A stretch of 64,000 nucleotides of DNA. Source: an uncultured Paracoccaceae bacterium. Lineage in GTDB: Bacteria > Pseudomonadota > Alphaproteobacteria > Rhodobacterales > Rhodobacteraceae. This document shows positions 9,937 to 21,889 of this stretch, piece after piece. The translations under genes were made by a program, and so were the position numbers. The notes under the pieces are model-generated. The model did not search any database. It was not told where the DNA came from and saw only the letters and a list, made by a program, of their open reading frames with translations. Every line of letters starts with the position of its first letter. The stretch's first letter is position 1. The DNA is taken from NCBI GenBank assembly GCA_947500055.1, contig CANMQO010000003.1, positions 310,001 through 374,000 on the forward strand, in the 5' to 3' direction.

Positions 9937-10863
9937 ATGTTTCCCGATCCAGCGACAGTCGAATCCGTTGGCGAAGCCATTGACCTTGCAGAGGTCAAAG
10001 GCCGCTCTCTCTGGGCTGATGCCCGTATCCGTTTTTTTCGCAACAAGGCAGCGGTGGTTTCGCTTGCGATCCTGATCGCGGTTGCCGCTTTTGCCCTATT
10101 TGGTAGCTTCTTTGCCCAGTGGGAACGGGATTTCGTTGATTTTTCCCTTATCGGTGCCAACGCCGCCAAGGGTGTGCCATCAATGGAAACCGGCCACTAT
10201 TTTGGCACTGACAGCAATGGGCGTGATCTTTTCGCCCGCACAGTACAGGGCACCGGCATTTCACTGATGGTGGGGATTGTCGGGGCCTTGGTTGCGGTGA
10301 TCGTCGGCACGCTTTATGGGGCGACAGCCGGCTATTTCGGTGGCCGGATCGACGGGATCATGATGCGGATCGTGGACGTGCTGATGTCTATCCCGTTCAT
10401 GTTCGTGCTGATCCTGATGCTGGTGATCTTTGGCCGGTCGATCTTCATGCTGTTTCTGGGGATCGGTCTGATCTCCTGGCTGGATATGGCACGGATTGCC
10501 CGAGGGCAGACGCTGACAATCAAGAACAAGGAATTTGTCGAAGTCGCCGTCGCCACAGGTGTCAGGCCGATCAAGATCATCCTGCGACATATCGTGCCCA
10601 ACCTGCTAGGGATCGTGATTGTCTATGCCACCTTGCTGGTGCCATCGATGATCATCTTTGAAAGCTTCATCAGCTTTCTGGGCCTTGGCGTTCAGGAACC
10701 CAACACGTCACTTGGGGCGTTGATCAATGAAGGGTCACGCACCATGCAGTTCGGTTTCTACTGGCAGATCGCCTTCCCGCTATTCTTCTTTGTGCTGACC
10801 ATCTTTGCCTTCTTCTTTGTGGGTGACGGTCTGCGCGACGCGCTTGACCCGAAGGACCGCTAG
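9937..10863 (+). CDS. oppC: peptide ABC transporter permease
   Basis: OppC-type: N-terminal OppC_N TM, GTDSNGRDLFARTVQGTGISLMVGIVGA. Confidence 0.93.
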   Translation: MFPDPATVESVGEAIDLAEVKGRSLWADARIRFFRNKAAVVSLAILIAVAAFALFGSFFAQWERDFVDFSLIGANAAKGVPSMETGHYFGTDSNGRDLFARTVQGTGISLMVGIVGALVAVIVGTLYGATAGYFGGRIDGIMMRIVDVLMSIPFMFVLILMLVIFGRSIFMLFLGIGLISWLDMARIARGQTLTIKNKEFVEVAVATGVRPIKIILRHIVPNLLGIVIVYATLLVPSMIIFESFISFLGLGVQEPNTSLGALINEGSRTMQFGFYWQIAFPLFFFVLTIFAFFFVGDGLRDALDPKDR

Positions 10864-10866
10864 ACC

Positions 10867-11831
<965 letters not shown>

Positions 11832-11832
<1 letters not shown>

Positions 11833-12839
11833 TGGCCCCTGTCCTCTCTGTTCGTGATTTGTCGGTCACCTTTGATGTGCGCCGCGCCGGTTCCTGGCCG
11901 TGGACACCGCCACGCAAGCTGCACGCCGTGTCCGACGTGTCCTTTGATCTGGCTCCGGGCGAATGCTTAGGGATCGTTGGTGAATCCGGATCCGGCAAAT
12001 CCACCCTTGCCCGCGCCATCGTTGGCACAATTCCATCGTCAAACGGCAAGATCATGTTCGAGGACGTGGACCTTGCCAATATGGATCCGCGCCAGCGCCG
12101 GGTACACAGGCGCGATGTGCAGATGATCTTTCAGGATCCGCTTGCCGCGCTGAACCCACGCATGACCGTGGGCGAGATCATTGCAGAGCCGCTGATCACG
12201 CATGAGCCCCAAACCTCTCGCAAAGAGGTCAAGGCTCGGGTCGGCGCCCTTATGGACCGGGTGGGGTTGTTGCCCAACCTGATCAACCGCTATCCGCATG
12301 AATTTTCCGGTGGGCAATGTCAGCGTATCGGGATCGCGCGTGCACTGATCCTGAACCCGAAGTTGGTGATCTGCGATGAACCGGTCTCGGCGCTGGATGT
12401 GTCGGTGCAGGCGCAGGTGATTAATCTGCTGATGGAACTGCAACGGGATATGGGCCTGTCGATGGTCTTCATCGCCCATGACCTGAGCGTGGTGAAACAC
12501 ATCAGCGACCGGACCTTGGTTCTCTATCTGGGGCGGGTGATGGAATTGGCTGATAGTCATAACCTGACCACGGCACCGGAACATCCCTACAGTCAGGCGC
12601 TGATTTCTTCGGTGCCAATCCCCGACCCTGTTCTGGAACGGGCGCGACCAAGGCCCATTTTGGAAGGCGAACTGCCCTCGCCGCTATCGCCCCCATCAGG
12701 CTGTGTGTTCCGTACACGCTGCCCCAAGGTGCAAGCGTCTTGCGCGCAAGACCGACCCGTTCTTGAGGATATAGGTAGCAACCATCTGGTGGCTTGCCCC
12801 TATCACGAGGCTGAAAGGGTGCTTGCAGTCAACGAATAG
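11832..12839 (+). CDS. oppF: peptide ABC transporter ATP-binding protein
   Basis: Walker [44 protein letters not shown]-terminal oligo_HPY. Confidence 0.94.
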
Positions 12840-12857
12840 ACGGCAAATTCACCGTCT

Positions 12858-15434
12858 TCAGGACCAAAGCGGCTTGGCATTCTTAAGGTGACGTTCAACC
12901 AGATGCCGGGCCTGCTTGCCCTTGGGGTTCATGCGCGCCAGTGGCCGGTTCAAAAAGGGCAAATCGCCGAAAATCTCTGCGATTTCCTGCCTTGCGTCGG
13001 GGCTCATCGCTTTCATCGCTTCGGCTCCGGTGTAAAGCGTTTCGGCCAGGGCACCCTCCGCCCGCACGATTTCATGATCATCGCACAGGATGTGATAATA
13101 GGTCACCTGATCAAGGTCATCGGCAACCTCGATCCCGTCAACGGCAAGCAATTGTTTGGCAGGTACCAGAATTTCCTGGGTGTCAAACATGCGGATCGCG
13201 ATCTTGGATTTCAGCAGCATGCGGTGCTGGGGCGATACAATCAGATCGCGGACAGGAATGTTGTCACCAAGCGCGCCAGCCTTGATCCGGATCGGGCGCA
13301 GGTTGGGTTTGGCGGTAAGCGTCGCTGCATTCAGACTGCGATGGCCAATCCAACGTAGGGGCTGCAAGCCGTTATCAAGGGTCTGGACATAGTCACCAAC
13401 GCGTAATGCCTCCACCGGACACTGCCCTTGATCCGTATTGATCTTGGTTCCAGCGGCAAAGCAGACAACAGAGAAATCAATATTCTCGAAGTTCTCAAAC
13501 GCGATGTTGCCGACCTGGCCGCTCTCATCGCCACTACTGATCTGATAGCGCCCACCCGGGCTGGCACCGCCGATCAGATCGCTGAAAGTCGGCTGGCCGG
13601 GACCACCAAATGCAATGGGCGCACCGCCACTTTTGGGGGTAAAGATGCCGACCGCGTTGTCGTCAATCCCACTCACCTCTGAGGTCAGCAAACCCTCTGC
13701 CGTCAGGGTAATGCTATCCGCCTCGGCCGCGGCCTCGTCAGCGATATATGTTTCGACACTTGTGGCGGTATCCGTTGTGCCATCATTGGTCTTGGCGATC
13801 GTTGCATTGCCGTCATCGTCAACGTCAACGGTGATCGTTTCGCCCGTCAGTGACGACCCGTTTCCGGCGTCAAACGTATCGGCGCCGTCACCGCCGGCAA
13901 TGGTATCTGTGCCCTCGCTGATGACGAAAGTATCGTCGCCAACACCGCCATCCAGATCATCAACACCAACGCCGCCATCGATCGTATCGTTACCTGATCC
14001 GCCAAGGACGGTGTCGTTGCCCAATTCGCCAAAGATGGTGTCGTTGCCGCCCCCGCCGTTTATCGTATCGTTGTAGCCTGTCGGCTGATTGGCATTGATC
14101 GTGTCAAAGAAAATCTCTGTCAGGTCGATGCGCTGACCGCCCGGTTCGAGGTTACCGTACGAAATTTCGATCGATGCGACAGGTCCCGCTATTTCGACCA
14201 GCAATGAATTATCCGCGTCATCTGGTTGGCTGTTGCCGGAGCCGTCAATGGCGGTGGCGGTATCATTACCTGCAACGCCATCGGTGTCGGACAGCACCAT
14301 ATTGACGCCCCCCGTCAGGGTCACCTCAACCGGATTGCCGTCTGCGTCGAACGCCCGGATAGTCACAACATCACGCCAACCGGCATCATCGATATCGTTC
14401 AGCCGGAAGTTGACGTTCGCAACTTCGTCGGTGACAGCTGCATCATTGGACGAGAACGAAATAACTGTTGTCGACGTATCGCCAACCCCGCGACCGCCAA
14501 GGAAAATGGCGTTGTTGCTTGCTCCGTTCCCGTTGTTCAGGCCGTCAGTATACTGCGCATCTGAATCATTGTATTCAAAGCCCGCTTCCGGTGTCGTCGC
14601 ATCACCATCGGCAAAGCTGAATGATACCTGCACAGTGCCGGTATCCAGAAAAATCCCTCCACTGACATCATCATTGTCATCAATGGGTGAACCATCACCA
14701 CTCGGGTCAGGTATGGCGCTGAGATCTGTGTTTTCTGTATTGGCGGCCGCGGGGTCGATGCTGGAATCGCCATAAATAACATCCGCACCACCACCGCCGT
14801 TAATAACGTCGTCTCCAGCGCCGCCATAAACCGTATCGGCACCGCCGCCAGCGATAATCGTATCATCGCCCGCCCCACCATCAATGGTATCGGACCCACC
14901 TTCGCTTCTGATCGTATCATCGCCATCACCGGCAAAAATCTCATCCGGGCCCGTCAGATCAAGATTTGTATAGGGCGCGTCGTCGATAACCTCATCGCCT
15001 GAACTGAGCGCCGCATAAGGCACTTCATCCGGGCTGGGAAAGAAATTGACAGTATCTACTGTTGCCGTCCCGGTTGGGACACCAGGCGGAAGAATTGTAA
15101 AATCGAGCGTGCCGCCACCTTGCTGTTCAAAGTGGTATCCGGTGAACGTCTGGCCCCCGACGGTGAACGTAAATGTGGCCTCCAGAAAGAACTCTGACCC
15201 ATCGACCAGAACCGTACCGGAACCGTTGCTGATAAAGGCAAGCTGATCACTACCCGGGTCTGATGATACCTCTTGCGTGACGCCGTCGCCGTGGGCAACC
15301 AGATCACCGCTATTGTCCTGCAGGAGGATCGCAATCTCAGGGGTGCTGCCGATGTTGAAGGTATTACCGGATGAGTAGTTACTTGACCCAATCAGATCGG
15401 TATTAAGATAGCCTGTGAAGGATCGAATTGTCAT
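12858..15434 (-). CDS. RTX (hemolysin-type Ca-binding repeat) protein with C-terminal Hint domain
   Basis: Multiple GGxGxDxUx nonapeptides (e.g. DTIDGGAGDDTIIAGGGADTVYGGAGDDVINGGGGADVIYGD); C-terminal CFAAGTKINTDQGQ...SPQHRMLL...HEIVRAEGALAETL is a Hint_2-type domain. Confidence 0.9.
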   Translation of the reverse strand: MTIRSFTGYLNTDLIGSSNYSSGNTFNIGSTPEIAILLQDNSGDLVAHGDGVTQEVSSDPGSDQLAFISNGSGTVLVDGSEFFLEATFTFTVGGQTFTGYHFEQQGGGTLDFTILPPGVPTGTATVDTVNFFPSPDEVPYAALSSGDEVIDDAPYTNLDLTGPDEIFAGDGDDTIRSEGGSDTIDGGAGDDTIIAGGGADTVYGGAGDDVINGGGGADVIYGDSSIDPAAANTENTDLSAIPDPSGDGSPIDDNDDVSGGIFLDTGTVQVSFSFADGDATTPEAGFEYNDSDAQYTDGLNNGNGASNNAIFLGGRGVGDTSTTVISFSSNDAAVTDEVANVNFRLNDIDDAGWRDVVTIRAFDADGNPVEVTLTGGVNMVLSDTDGVAGNDTATAIDGSGNSQPDDADNSLLVEIAGPVASIEISYGNLEPGGQRIDLTEIFFDTINANQPTGYNDTINGGGGNDTIFGELGNDTVLGGSGNDTIDGGVGVDDLDGGVGDDTFVISEGTDTIAGGDGADTFDAGNGSSLTGETITVDVDDDGNATIAKTNDGTTDTATSVETYIADEAAAEADSITLTAEGLLTSEVSGIDDNAVGIFTPKSGGAPIAFGGPGQPTFSDLIGGASPGGRYQISSGDESGQVGNIAFENFENIDFSVVCFAAGTKINTDQGQCPVEALRVGDYVQTLDNGLQPLRWIGHRSLNAATLTAKPNLRPIRIKAGALGDNIPVRDLIVSPQHRMLLKSKIAIRMFDTQEILVPAKQLLAVDGIEVADDLDQVTYYHILCDDHEIVRAEGALAETLYTGAEAMKAMSPDARQEIAEIFGDLPFLNRPLARMNPKGKQARHLVERHLKNAKPLWS

Positions 15435-15596
15435 CGTAACCGCGCACTATTTCCAAAGTCGCGCTATTCATACGGGCCAAGGTGTACAAAAATGGGCAAA
15501 ATCGCGGCTAATCCAAGAGGATGCCGCAATGTCACAGTTCTTCGCGTTTAACGGAAAGCGCTACCAGGGGTGAGTCAGCCCATGGTTGTCGGGCGT

Positions 15597-18500
15597 TCAA
15601 TAATCTCTTTCAAAGAAGACCCCGATGCTGGTTCCGCCGTCCTGATCCACGCTGCCTTTGGCGGTAATCTCGTTGGTGATATCGAAGTTCAGGTTGATCT
15701 CTGTATCGCCCTCGCTGGTCACGATAACATCGGTATAGATGTTTTCAGACAGGTATTTCCCGGCGCGCACCGCAGTTGCACCTTCTTCGTCGGTCGTGAC
15801 GTCAAAATCATCCAGCCCGATATTCTCGCGCAGACGGTCAATTGCACCGCCGCCCCGTCCGGCCAATGTGCTGATGGCCGATGCCAGTTGCACCGCCTGC
15901 AATGGGCTGATGCTGTCCAGATCACGACCAAAGATAAGTTGCGACAGGACTTCGTCCTGCGGCAATTCGGGGACGGATTCAAACCGGACCTCCGGCGATC
16001 CAGCAGGGCCTTCAACGATAATATTGATGGTGGTTCCATTATCGGTCTGCGTCGTAGCGGCAAGGCGGATGTAAGGCTCGAAATCACCCTGCAAGGACGC
16101 AATACCTTCGCTGAGTTCGAACCGCTGTTGCAAAATGTCAATCCTGCCTCGCAGTAGCTCAAATCGACCTACAGGAACGACGTTGCGGCTGGTGCCACCA
16201 ATGCTGAGCCGACCACCCAACTCCGCATCCAACCCGCGCCCGCGGATGAAAATCCGCGAAGGTGCATTGATCACGATGTCCAGTGGATAGGTCGGCCGGT
16301 TGCCCACTGATGCACGCGGTGTCGCGCTGGCCCCACTGCCATCTTCGCCCGCGCGGTTCAGCGTTCGTCGAACGGCTGCAGACGGGTTCACATGTCGCAC
16401 TTTTGGCAGTTCGCCCAACGTGCCAACCGACGACGAAGGAACCCGGATTTCGGTTTCACCCAACTGTAGTCGTCCAACGATCCTCGCGCCCCCCTGCAAG
16501 GGGCCATTGACCGTGACGGTGCCCGCGATTGTGCTGGAATATAACTCAGGGTCGCGCAGCACCACATCTTGCAAGGCAACCGTGATCTCGGCGTTATTCG
16601 TACCCTGCAACGCAACCGGGCCAGTCACAACAATTGCGCCGCCATCCTCGGCATTGGCCCGTAGGGACAGCTGCGCGCGTCCGCCACGCAAACCGATCTG
16701 TCCGCCGATATCGGTCAGCGCCTGCGCGTATGTTGGCGCCGCTAACCGGCCATCCGTAAAGGTCACGCGGCCTTCAACCGATGACAGTTGCGGCGGACCA
16801 TTCACGCTCAGGTCGATATTGGCTGTCCCGCTCAGGCGACGCGGCTCAAGGGCGGTATTGGCCAGCGCGAGCGGTGCCGCGCCATCAATATCAAGGTTCA
16901 AGCGACCATCCGACCCAACCAAACCACTAATCTGTGCCGTTAATCCGCCGGGGCCTGTGCCGGTGGCATCAATACCCCAGTTGCCATTGCCGTCCAGCGT
17001 GGCAAGGCCGCGCGCGCGCACCGGGCCGCTGATTTGATCGGTCAACACAGCAACATCACGCAAACTGGCATTGAACCGGCCCTGACCTGCGCCAGCCGCG
17101 CCATTCAGCGCGCCCACGATGGAGAATTGCGGGGTCGAAACCTCAAGCGTGCTGACGGATAATGTGCCATCGTTCAATGCAACCGCGCTGTTGACGCGCC
17201 CGGTGCCCCGCAACAACACATCAACAGTCGGGTTCCCAATCGACAGGTTCTGACTGCGCAAATTCAGCTTGGTATCAAACCGGCTGAGGTCGGGCAAAAG
17301 TGACCCGCTCGCTGTCAGATCAACACCGCCAGAGACCGGTTGCCCGATCAGGGTCCGATAGGTGGCAAGATCATCCAACTGTGCGGACAGATCGCCCGTC
17401 ACTTCATTGCTGGGCCGGTCAACTGTGGCATCCAGTTGGATCGCAGCACCGGGGCCATTGGCCTTCACGTCAACCTGCACATCGTCAACACCAATGGGGT
17501 TGGCATCAATGGTCGCGGTAACGGGACCGCGCAGGCTGGGATCAATCAGCGACGCATCGGCGATCAACAGATCGATATCCGCATTCACCGGGCCATCAAG
17601 ATCCAGATCCGCATCCCCTGTCAGGCGCAGACCCGGCGTGATCAGGCGCATATCAGATGCCTTGAACCGGGTGGCGCTGATACGGGCAAAGGCAGCGTCC
17701 AATTGACCGTTGCCTGTCAGGAACGGATCAACCCGGGCGATGCCTGTGACGACATCTTTGGTCTGCGCCTGCACATCGACATCAAAACGCAACCCATCGC
17801 TGAGCAACACCCCACCAACGGTAAACTTGGCGGCCCCTTGCAAAGGTCGATCCAGCATCGCGGCGTAGCGGGACAAATCCGTCACATCTGCCTCGACAGA
17901 CGCATTGATCGTCTGACCGGTCTCTGCGGGTTGCACGACGCCCTTTGCTTCCAAGGTGGTGACCGGGCCGGTGCCCGTGATGTTGAAATCTATCACGTTG
18001 TCCGCATTGATCGTGACGGTCCCACGTGCCGTTGCCGGGCCGCGCAAGTCGGGGACAACGTCGGACAGATCATTCAGGCGTGCGGTAAATTCAGCATCGT
18101 TTCCGTCGCTTGTCAGCTCTGCCCTGGCCGTAATCTGCGCGGCGTCAGTGGCGATGCGCAGGGCCTCCAGCCGGGTGCCGTCGGTGTCGCGCACTGCCCT
18201 TGCGGCGATTGTCCCGGTTCCCGCCAACACGGCATCGGCCTGTGCATTGCCAATACTCAGATCATTCGTCTGCCCGGTCAGGGACAGGTCAAACAGCCCA
18301 TCCAACGGGGCCAGCACTGCATCAAGTGCCAGTTCTGCCCCCCCGCCCAGTTCCTGACCGATCAAGGTCGAAAACCGGCCAAGGGCGGCAACGTTCATGG
18401 TCGCGCTCGCCTTGGTGCGAAATCTGTTCTTGGGGCCTTGGATCGTCGCCTGCGCATCAACGTCAATACCAGCACCGGTCAAGGTAAGGCGCGAAATCTC

Positions 18501-19850
18501 GGTCGGTTCGCCTTCGATGCGACTGGCGGCAAAAACACCGGTGATCGCGTCGCCCAGCGCCTGTGCAGCGCCCGCATCATCGAGGCGCAAACCACGCGCA
18601 CCGTAATTCAGCATTGCAGTGACAAGGCCGATCTGGTCGCCCTCACCATCGCGCAGGGTGCCACCACCCTCCAGCGCCAATTCTTCAATAAACAGACCGG
18701 GGCGATTAAAGGCATCGACGGTGATCTGGGTGCGCCAGTCATCCGACAGGTTGCGATCATAATTGATAAGCAGATCAACAGCATCCACATAGGATTTAGG
18801 GCCACTGATCGGCAGCAGAATAGGGGCATCGCCCTTTGCAATACCGCCGGTCAACCGGATCAGTTCTGGCCAACCCTGCGCCCCGATGCGCAATGCACCC
18901 GACAGGTTCAGCCGTTGCGATTTCACGTCCAGTTCAGACACATCAATGCGCCCGTCTGACGTTTGGCGGGCAGTTACCTTCAACTGTGCATCAGTGCCGA
19001 AAAACCCGCGATACGCTTCTTCGAACAGCGGGCTGACATCGCCACCTACATCAAGTTTAACCAGTTGCTCCGTCCCGTCATTTGTCAGACCAAATGTACC
19101 TGTAAGCCGGTCCTGCCCATTGGTGGCAATGGCCAGTGTCGCGGCATAGTCATTGAGAGGTGCTGTGCCTTCGATCTGCAACCCAACCGCCGGGCGCCCC
19201 GGCAGATCAAGGATGCGCGCAGCGATCCCATCTGCCCCTTCGTCAAGCTTCAACAGAAGGCCCAGCACCTTGGTTTCATTGACGAAACTGCCATCTATTT
19301 CGAACTTTCCAGTTTTTTCACCCAACCGTTCTGCCACCACATTCGCGGTGCCTTCGCCGCTGCCCAACTGGGCGGTGCCTTTCAAACTGACTGTGATCGG
19401 CTCGCCCAGAAAATCCTCGCCCAGTTCGATCTCTGCAATATCCAACTGGTCCAATGAAATGCTGACCGGCAATTCCGGCAGTGAAAACGGCTGCGCCTCG
19501 GGGGTAGGGCCGGTGTCCTCTGAAACAGGCGGGCGGGCGACGATGATCCGGCTTGCGCTGATCTCATCAATATCAATTGCCCCGCGCAACAGCGCACTAC
19601 GTGTCCAGACCAGTTTGATATCTTCCAGGGTCAGCCAGACGCCTTCGGCATCAGCGACAGTCAGCACTTCAATCGTTGCTTCGGAACTCAGCGCACCGGC
19701 AAACCCGATGATATTCACATCGCGGCTGACGCCGGACAGGTTCTCTTCGATCAGCGAAACGATATAGCCTTTGTCTTCCTCCTCCTGCGATTGCGCGACA
19801 GCGCATAGGGGGGCGAATAAGCAGGTGATGATTAAGAACAGAAACCTCAA
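15597..19850 (-). CDS. tamB: translocation/assembly module protein TamB
   Basis: 1417 aa, repetitive beta-rich AsmA/TamB architecture; C-terminal DUF490-like region (SSVPELPQDEVLSQLIFGRDLDSISPLQAVQLASAISTLAGRG); overlaps tamA by 4 nt. Confidence 0.93.
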   Translation of the reverse strand: MRFLFLIITCLFAPLCAVAQSQEEEDKGYIVSLIEENLSGVSRDVNIIGFAGALSSEATIEVLTVADAEGVWLTLEDIKLVWTRSALLRGAIDIDEISASRIIVARPPVSEDTGPTPEAQPFSLPELPVSISLDQLDIAEIELGEDFLGEPITVSLKGTAQLGSGEGTANVVAERLGEKTGKFEIDGSFVNETKVLGLLLKLDEGADGIAARILDLPGRPAVGLQIEGTAPLNDYAATLAIATNGQDRLTGTFGLTNDGTEQLVKLDVGGDVSPLFEEAYRGFFGTDAQLKVTARQTSDGRIDVSELDVKSQRLNLSGALRIGAQGWPELIRLTGGIAKGDAPILLPISGPKSYVDAVDLLINYDRNLSDDWRTQITVDAFNRPGLFIEELALEGGGTLRDGEGDQIGLVTAMLNYGARGLRLDDAGAAQALGDAITGVFAASRIEGEPTEISRLTLTGAGIDVDAQATIQGPKNRFRTKASATMNVAALGRFSTLIGQELGGGAELALDAVLAPLDGLFDLSLTGQTNDLSIGNAQADAVLAGTGTIAARAVRDTDGTRLEALRIATDAAQITARAELTSDGNDAEFTARLNDLSDVVPDLRGPATARGTVTINADNVIDFNITGTGPVTTLEAKGVVQPAETGQTINASVEADVTDLSRYAAMLDRPLQGAAKFTVGGVLLSDGLRFDVDVQAQTKDVVTGIARVDPFLTGNGQLDAAFARISATRFKASDMRLITPGLRLTGDADLDLDGPVNADIDLLIADASLIDPSLRGPVTATIDANPIGVDDVQVDVKANGPGAAIQLDATVDRPSNEVTGDLSAQLDDLATYRTLIGQPVSGGVDLTASGSLLPDLSRFDTKLNLRSQNLSIGNPTVDVLLRGTGRVNSAVALNDGTLSVSTLEVSTPQFSIVGALNGAAGAGQGRFNASLRDVAVLTDQISGPVRARGLATLDGNGNWGIDATGTGPGGLTAQISGLVGSDGRLNLDIDGAAPLALANTALEPRRLSGTANIDLSVNGPPQLSSVEGRVTFTDGRLAAPTYAQALTDIGGQIGLRGGRAQLSLRANAEDGGAIVVTGPVALQGTNNAEITVALQDVVLRDPELYSSTIAGTVTVNGPLQGGARIVGRLQLGETEIRVPSSSVGTLGELPKVRHVNPSAAVRRTLNRAGEDGSGASATPRASVGNRPTYPLDIVINAPSRIFIRGRGLDAELGGRLSIGGTSRNVVPVGRFELLRGRIDILQQRFELSEGIASLQGDFEPYIRLAATTQTDNGTTINIIVEGPAGSPEVRFESVPELPQDEVLSQLIFGRDLDSISPLQAVQLASAISTLAGRGGGAIDRLRENIGLDDFDVTTDEEGATAVRAGKYLSENIYTDVIVTSEGDTEINLNFDITNEITAKGSVDQDGGTSIGVFFERDY

Positions 19851-21628
19851 AACGCTTGTCCAATCCCAATATAAACCTGCACCTTCTCGCCGGCATCATC
19901 ATCGCCAACCGGCGTGCCGACATCCAACCGGATCGGTCCGATGCCCGTGTTATAGCGCAGACCAATGCCAGCCCCGGCGTGCCACTCACTATCCTCAAAC
20001 GGTGTGGACCCTTCGCCAAGATAGCCAATGTCATAAAAGCCCACCACCGACAGGCTGTCGGTGGCGGCGACGCGCGCCTCCAACTGGGCACCCGCAAAGG
20101 ACGCACCGCCAGAGCTGACGGTTTCGCCGCCAATCGCCCGCTCAACATCCAGACTTTGGTAACCTTGCCCACGCACAGTGCCGCCGCCGCCGGAATAGAA
20201 CAGAAAATCAGCCGGTGCTTCATCCAAACTGGCCCCAAGCACACTGCCGAGCTGTCCCCTTGCGGCAAAGGTCAGCTTTTTACCGAACTGCTGATAGGCA
20301 CGGGCATCGGCATATAGACGGGCGCCGGTAATCTGACCATCCGTGCTGATGAACGGTGTTGCTGACAGATCAAGGTAATACCCATCAATCGCATTGTTGG
20401 GTTCATCACGGCGATCCAGCGTAGCCTTCAATGGCAATGTCAAAAGCGTATAGGCGCGGTTGCCGATATCCGTCTCTTCACGGGCGCGCAACAGACCAAC
20501 GGCAAGCTCCACAGTCAGATCATCGGAAAGGATGCGGGAAAACCCTGTTTCGACTGCGATTTTGTCGAGTTTATAATCCGGCTCATCCTCACGCGACACA
20601 GTTCCCCTGATGAAAAAATCCGTGTCGGTGCCAAATGTTGCCGGGCGGTTGAATGTACCGCGCAGTCTGTAATCGGTTCCGCCGGTCTGGCCACTAATTC
20701 CGGACACTTCACCATCAACGCGAAAACGCTCTGCCCCGCCCAACAGGTTCCGGTGGAGCCAGAATGAAGACACGGTCACCCCCTCAATCGACGACAGTTC
20801 CAGACCAAAGCCGATACGGCGCGGTTTGCTTTCTACCAGTTGGGCCGCGATGGGCAGGGTATTGCCCGGGCCAATGTCCGACGCTTCGCGGAAGGCGACG
20901 CTATCAAACGCCCCTGTGCGGCGCAGACGTCGTTCGGCGGCGTCAATCTCGGCGGGGGAATACACTTCACCAACCGGCAATCCGGCAATTTCGCGAATGC
21001 GTTTGGTGCGAACATCTTCATTACCCGAAATCGACAAAGGGCCAAAGGTCAGGCGTGGACCGGTTTCGACCGTGACACGCACATCCAGCCGCTTTGCGTC
21101 ATGACGGGCCACGATTTGCTGACCACTGACACGGACCTTGGCATAGCCAAGATCACGCCAGCTGTTCAGGCCTGCCGAAACCGCACGTTCAATCCGGGCA
21201 GATCGGGCGGTCCGGCCATTGGCAAAGGACTCCGGCAGGGTCGCATCTGCTGGCAAAGGGGCGATTTCTGCCCTTCCAAATTTGAACCTGGGGCCTGCAT
21301 CAACACGAATGACCACGCTATTGATCGACGCAGGGGCAGCAAGCGGGGAAAGATCCGCCGCCTCTTTCCCGTCTATACGGATCGAAATCGTGCCGCCGTA
21401 GTAGCCATTGTCATAAAGGGCCGTCAGCAACCGGCGATAATCCGCACGGGCAGCGGCGATATAATCCTGTGGGGCTGCATCATCCTCCAACTGTCGCAGA
21501 AGCGATGCATCACTCAGCGCATCACGCGAGTTCTCTGCCACCAGACGGACATCCTGCGCCTCTGCAGCTGTGCCAATGGCGGCAACAGCAAGAAAACAAA
21601 GCAGACGTTGTTTGAAAAACATCTTCAT
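19847..21628 (-). CDS. tamA: autotransporter assembly outer-membrane protein TamA (BamA/TamA family)
   Basis: Signal peptide, POTRA-like N-terminus, C-terminal Omp85 barrel (FFYSGGGGTVRGQGYQSL, GAGIGLRYNTGIGPIRLDVGTPV). Confidence 0.93.
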   Translation of the reverse strand: MKMFFKQRLLCFLAVAAIGTAAEAQDVRLVAENSRDALSDASLLRQLEDDAAPQDYIAAARADYRRLLTALYDNGYYGGTISIRIDGKEAADLSPLAAPASINSVVIRVDAGPRFKFGRAEIAPLPADATLPESFANGRTARSARIERAVSAGLNSWRDLGYAKVRVSGQQIVARHDAKRLDVRVTVETGPRLTFGPLSISGNEDVRTKRIREIAGLPVGEVYSPAEIDAAERRLRRTGAFDSVAFREASDIGPGNTLPIAAQLVESKPRRIGFGLELSSIEGVTVSSFWLHRNLLGGAERFRVDGEVSGISGQTGGTDYRLRGTFNRPATFGTDTDFFIRGTVSREDEPDYKLDKIAVETGFSRILSDDLTVELAVGLLRAREETDIGNRAYTLLTLPLKATLDRRDEPNNAIDGYYLDLSATPFISTDGQITGARLYADARAYQQFGKKLTFAARGQLGSVLGASLDEAPADFLFYSGGGGTVRGQGYQSLDVERAIGGETVSSGGASFAGAQLEARVAATDSLSVVGFYDIGYLGEGSTPFEDSEWHAGAGIGLRYNTGIGPIRLDVGTPVGDDDAGEKVQVYIGIGQAF

Positions 21629-21754
21629 GCACTAACTAGTCCTACATATCCCTGACAGTCTCAAAATAGCCTGTCGGTGGTTCTTTGCCATCCGGCTCCG
21701 CCCTAAACTGTTTTAAGGTAGTTGCCTATAGTCACGCAGGTTAGTCTGGAATTC

Positions 21755-21889
21755 ATGAAAGACCACCTTTCGCACGATCAATTACACATGAGGCCGCCGC
21801 AAGACATTGTGCGGCTTCGTCGCATGGGCGCGGCGTTCCCGACACGGGTATTCTTTCTGGGCACCCTGATGACCGTTACCGCCCCATGA
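21755..21889 (+). CDS. 44-aa ORF, possible leader or remnant of a larger gene
   Basis: ATG 21755 to TGA 21887-21889: [44 protein letters not shown]; stop overlaps the next ATG (ATGA). Confidence 0.35.
   Translation: MKDHLSHDQLHMRPPQDIVRLRRMGAAFPTRVFFLGTLMTVTAP

Noticed and set aside
12838-12858. GACGG...CCGTC hairpin between oppF and the RTX gene as a terminator
   Set aside because: Only a 5-bp stem and no T-tract; insufficient support.
13461-13463. Intein interpretation of the Hint domain
   Set aside because: No C-extein or conserved C-terminal His-Asn plus Ser/Thr/Cys junction; fits a terminal Hint_2 domain better.
13850-14070. Similar DNA-level repetition on the minus strand
   Set aside because: RTX nonapeptide repeats of the Hint-domain protein.
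17340-18959. 539-aa plus-strand ORF
   Set aside because: Fully antisense to the well-supported tamB gene; Cys/His/Gln-rich composition typical of a shadow frame in high-GC DNA.
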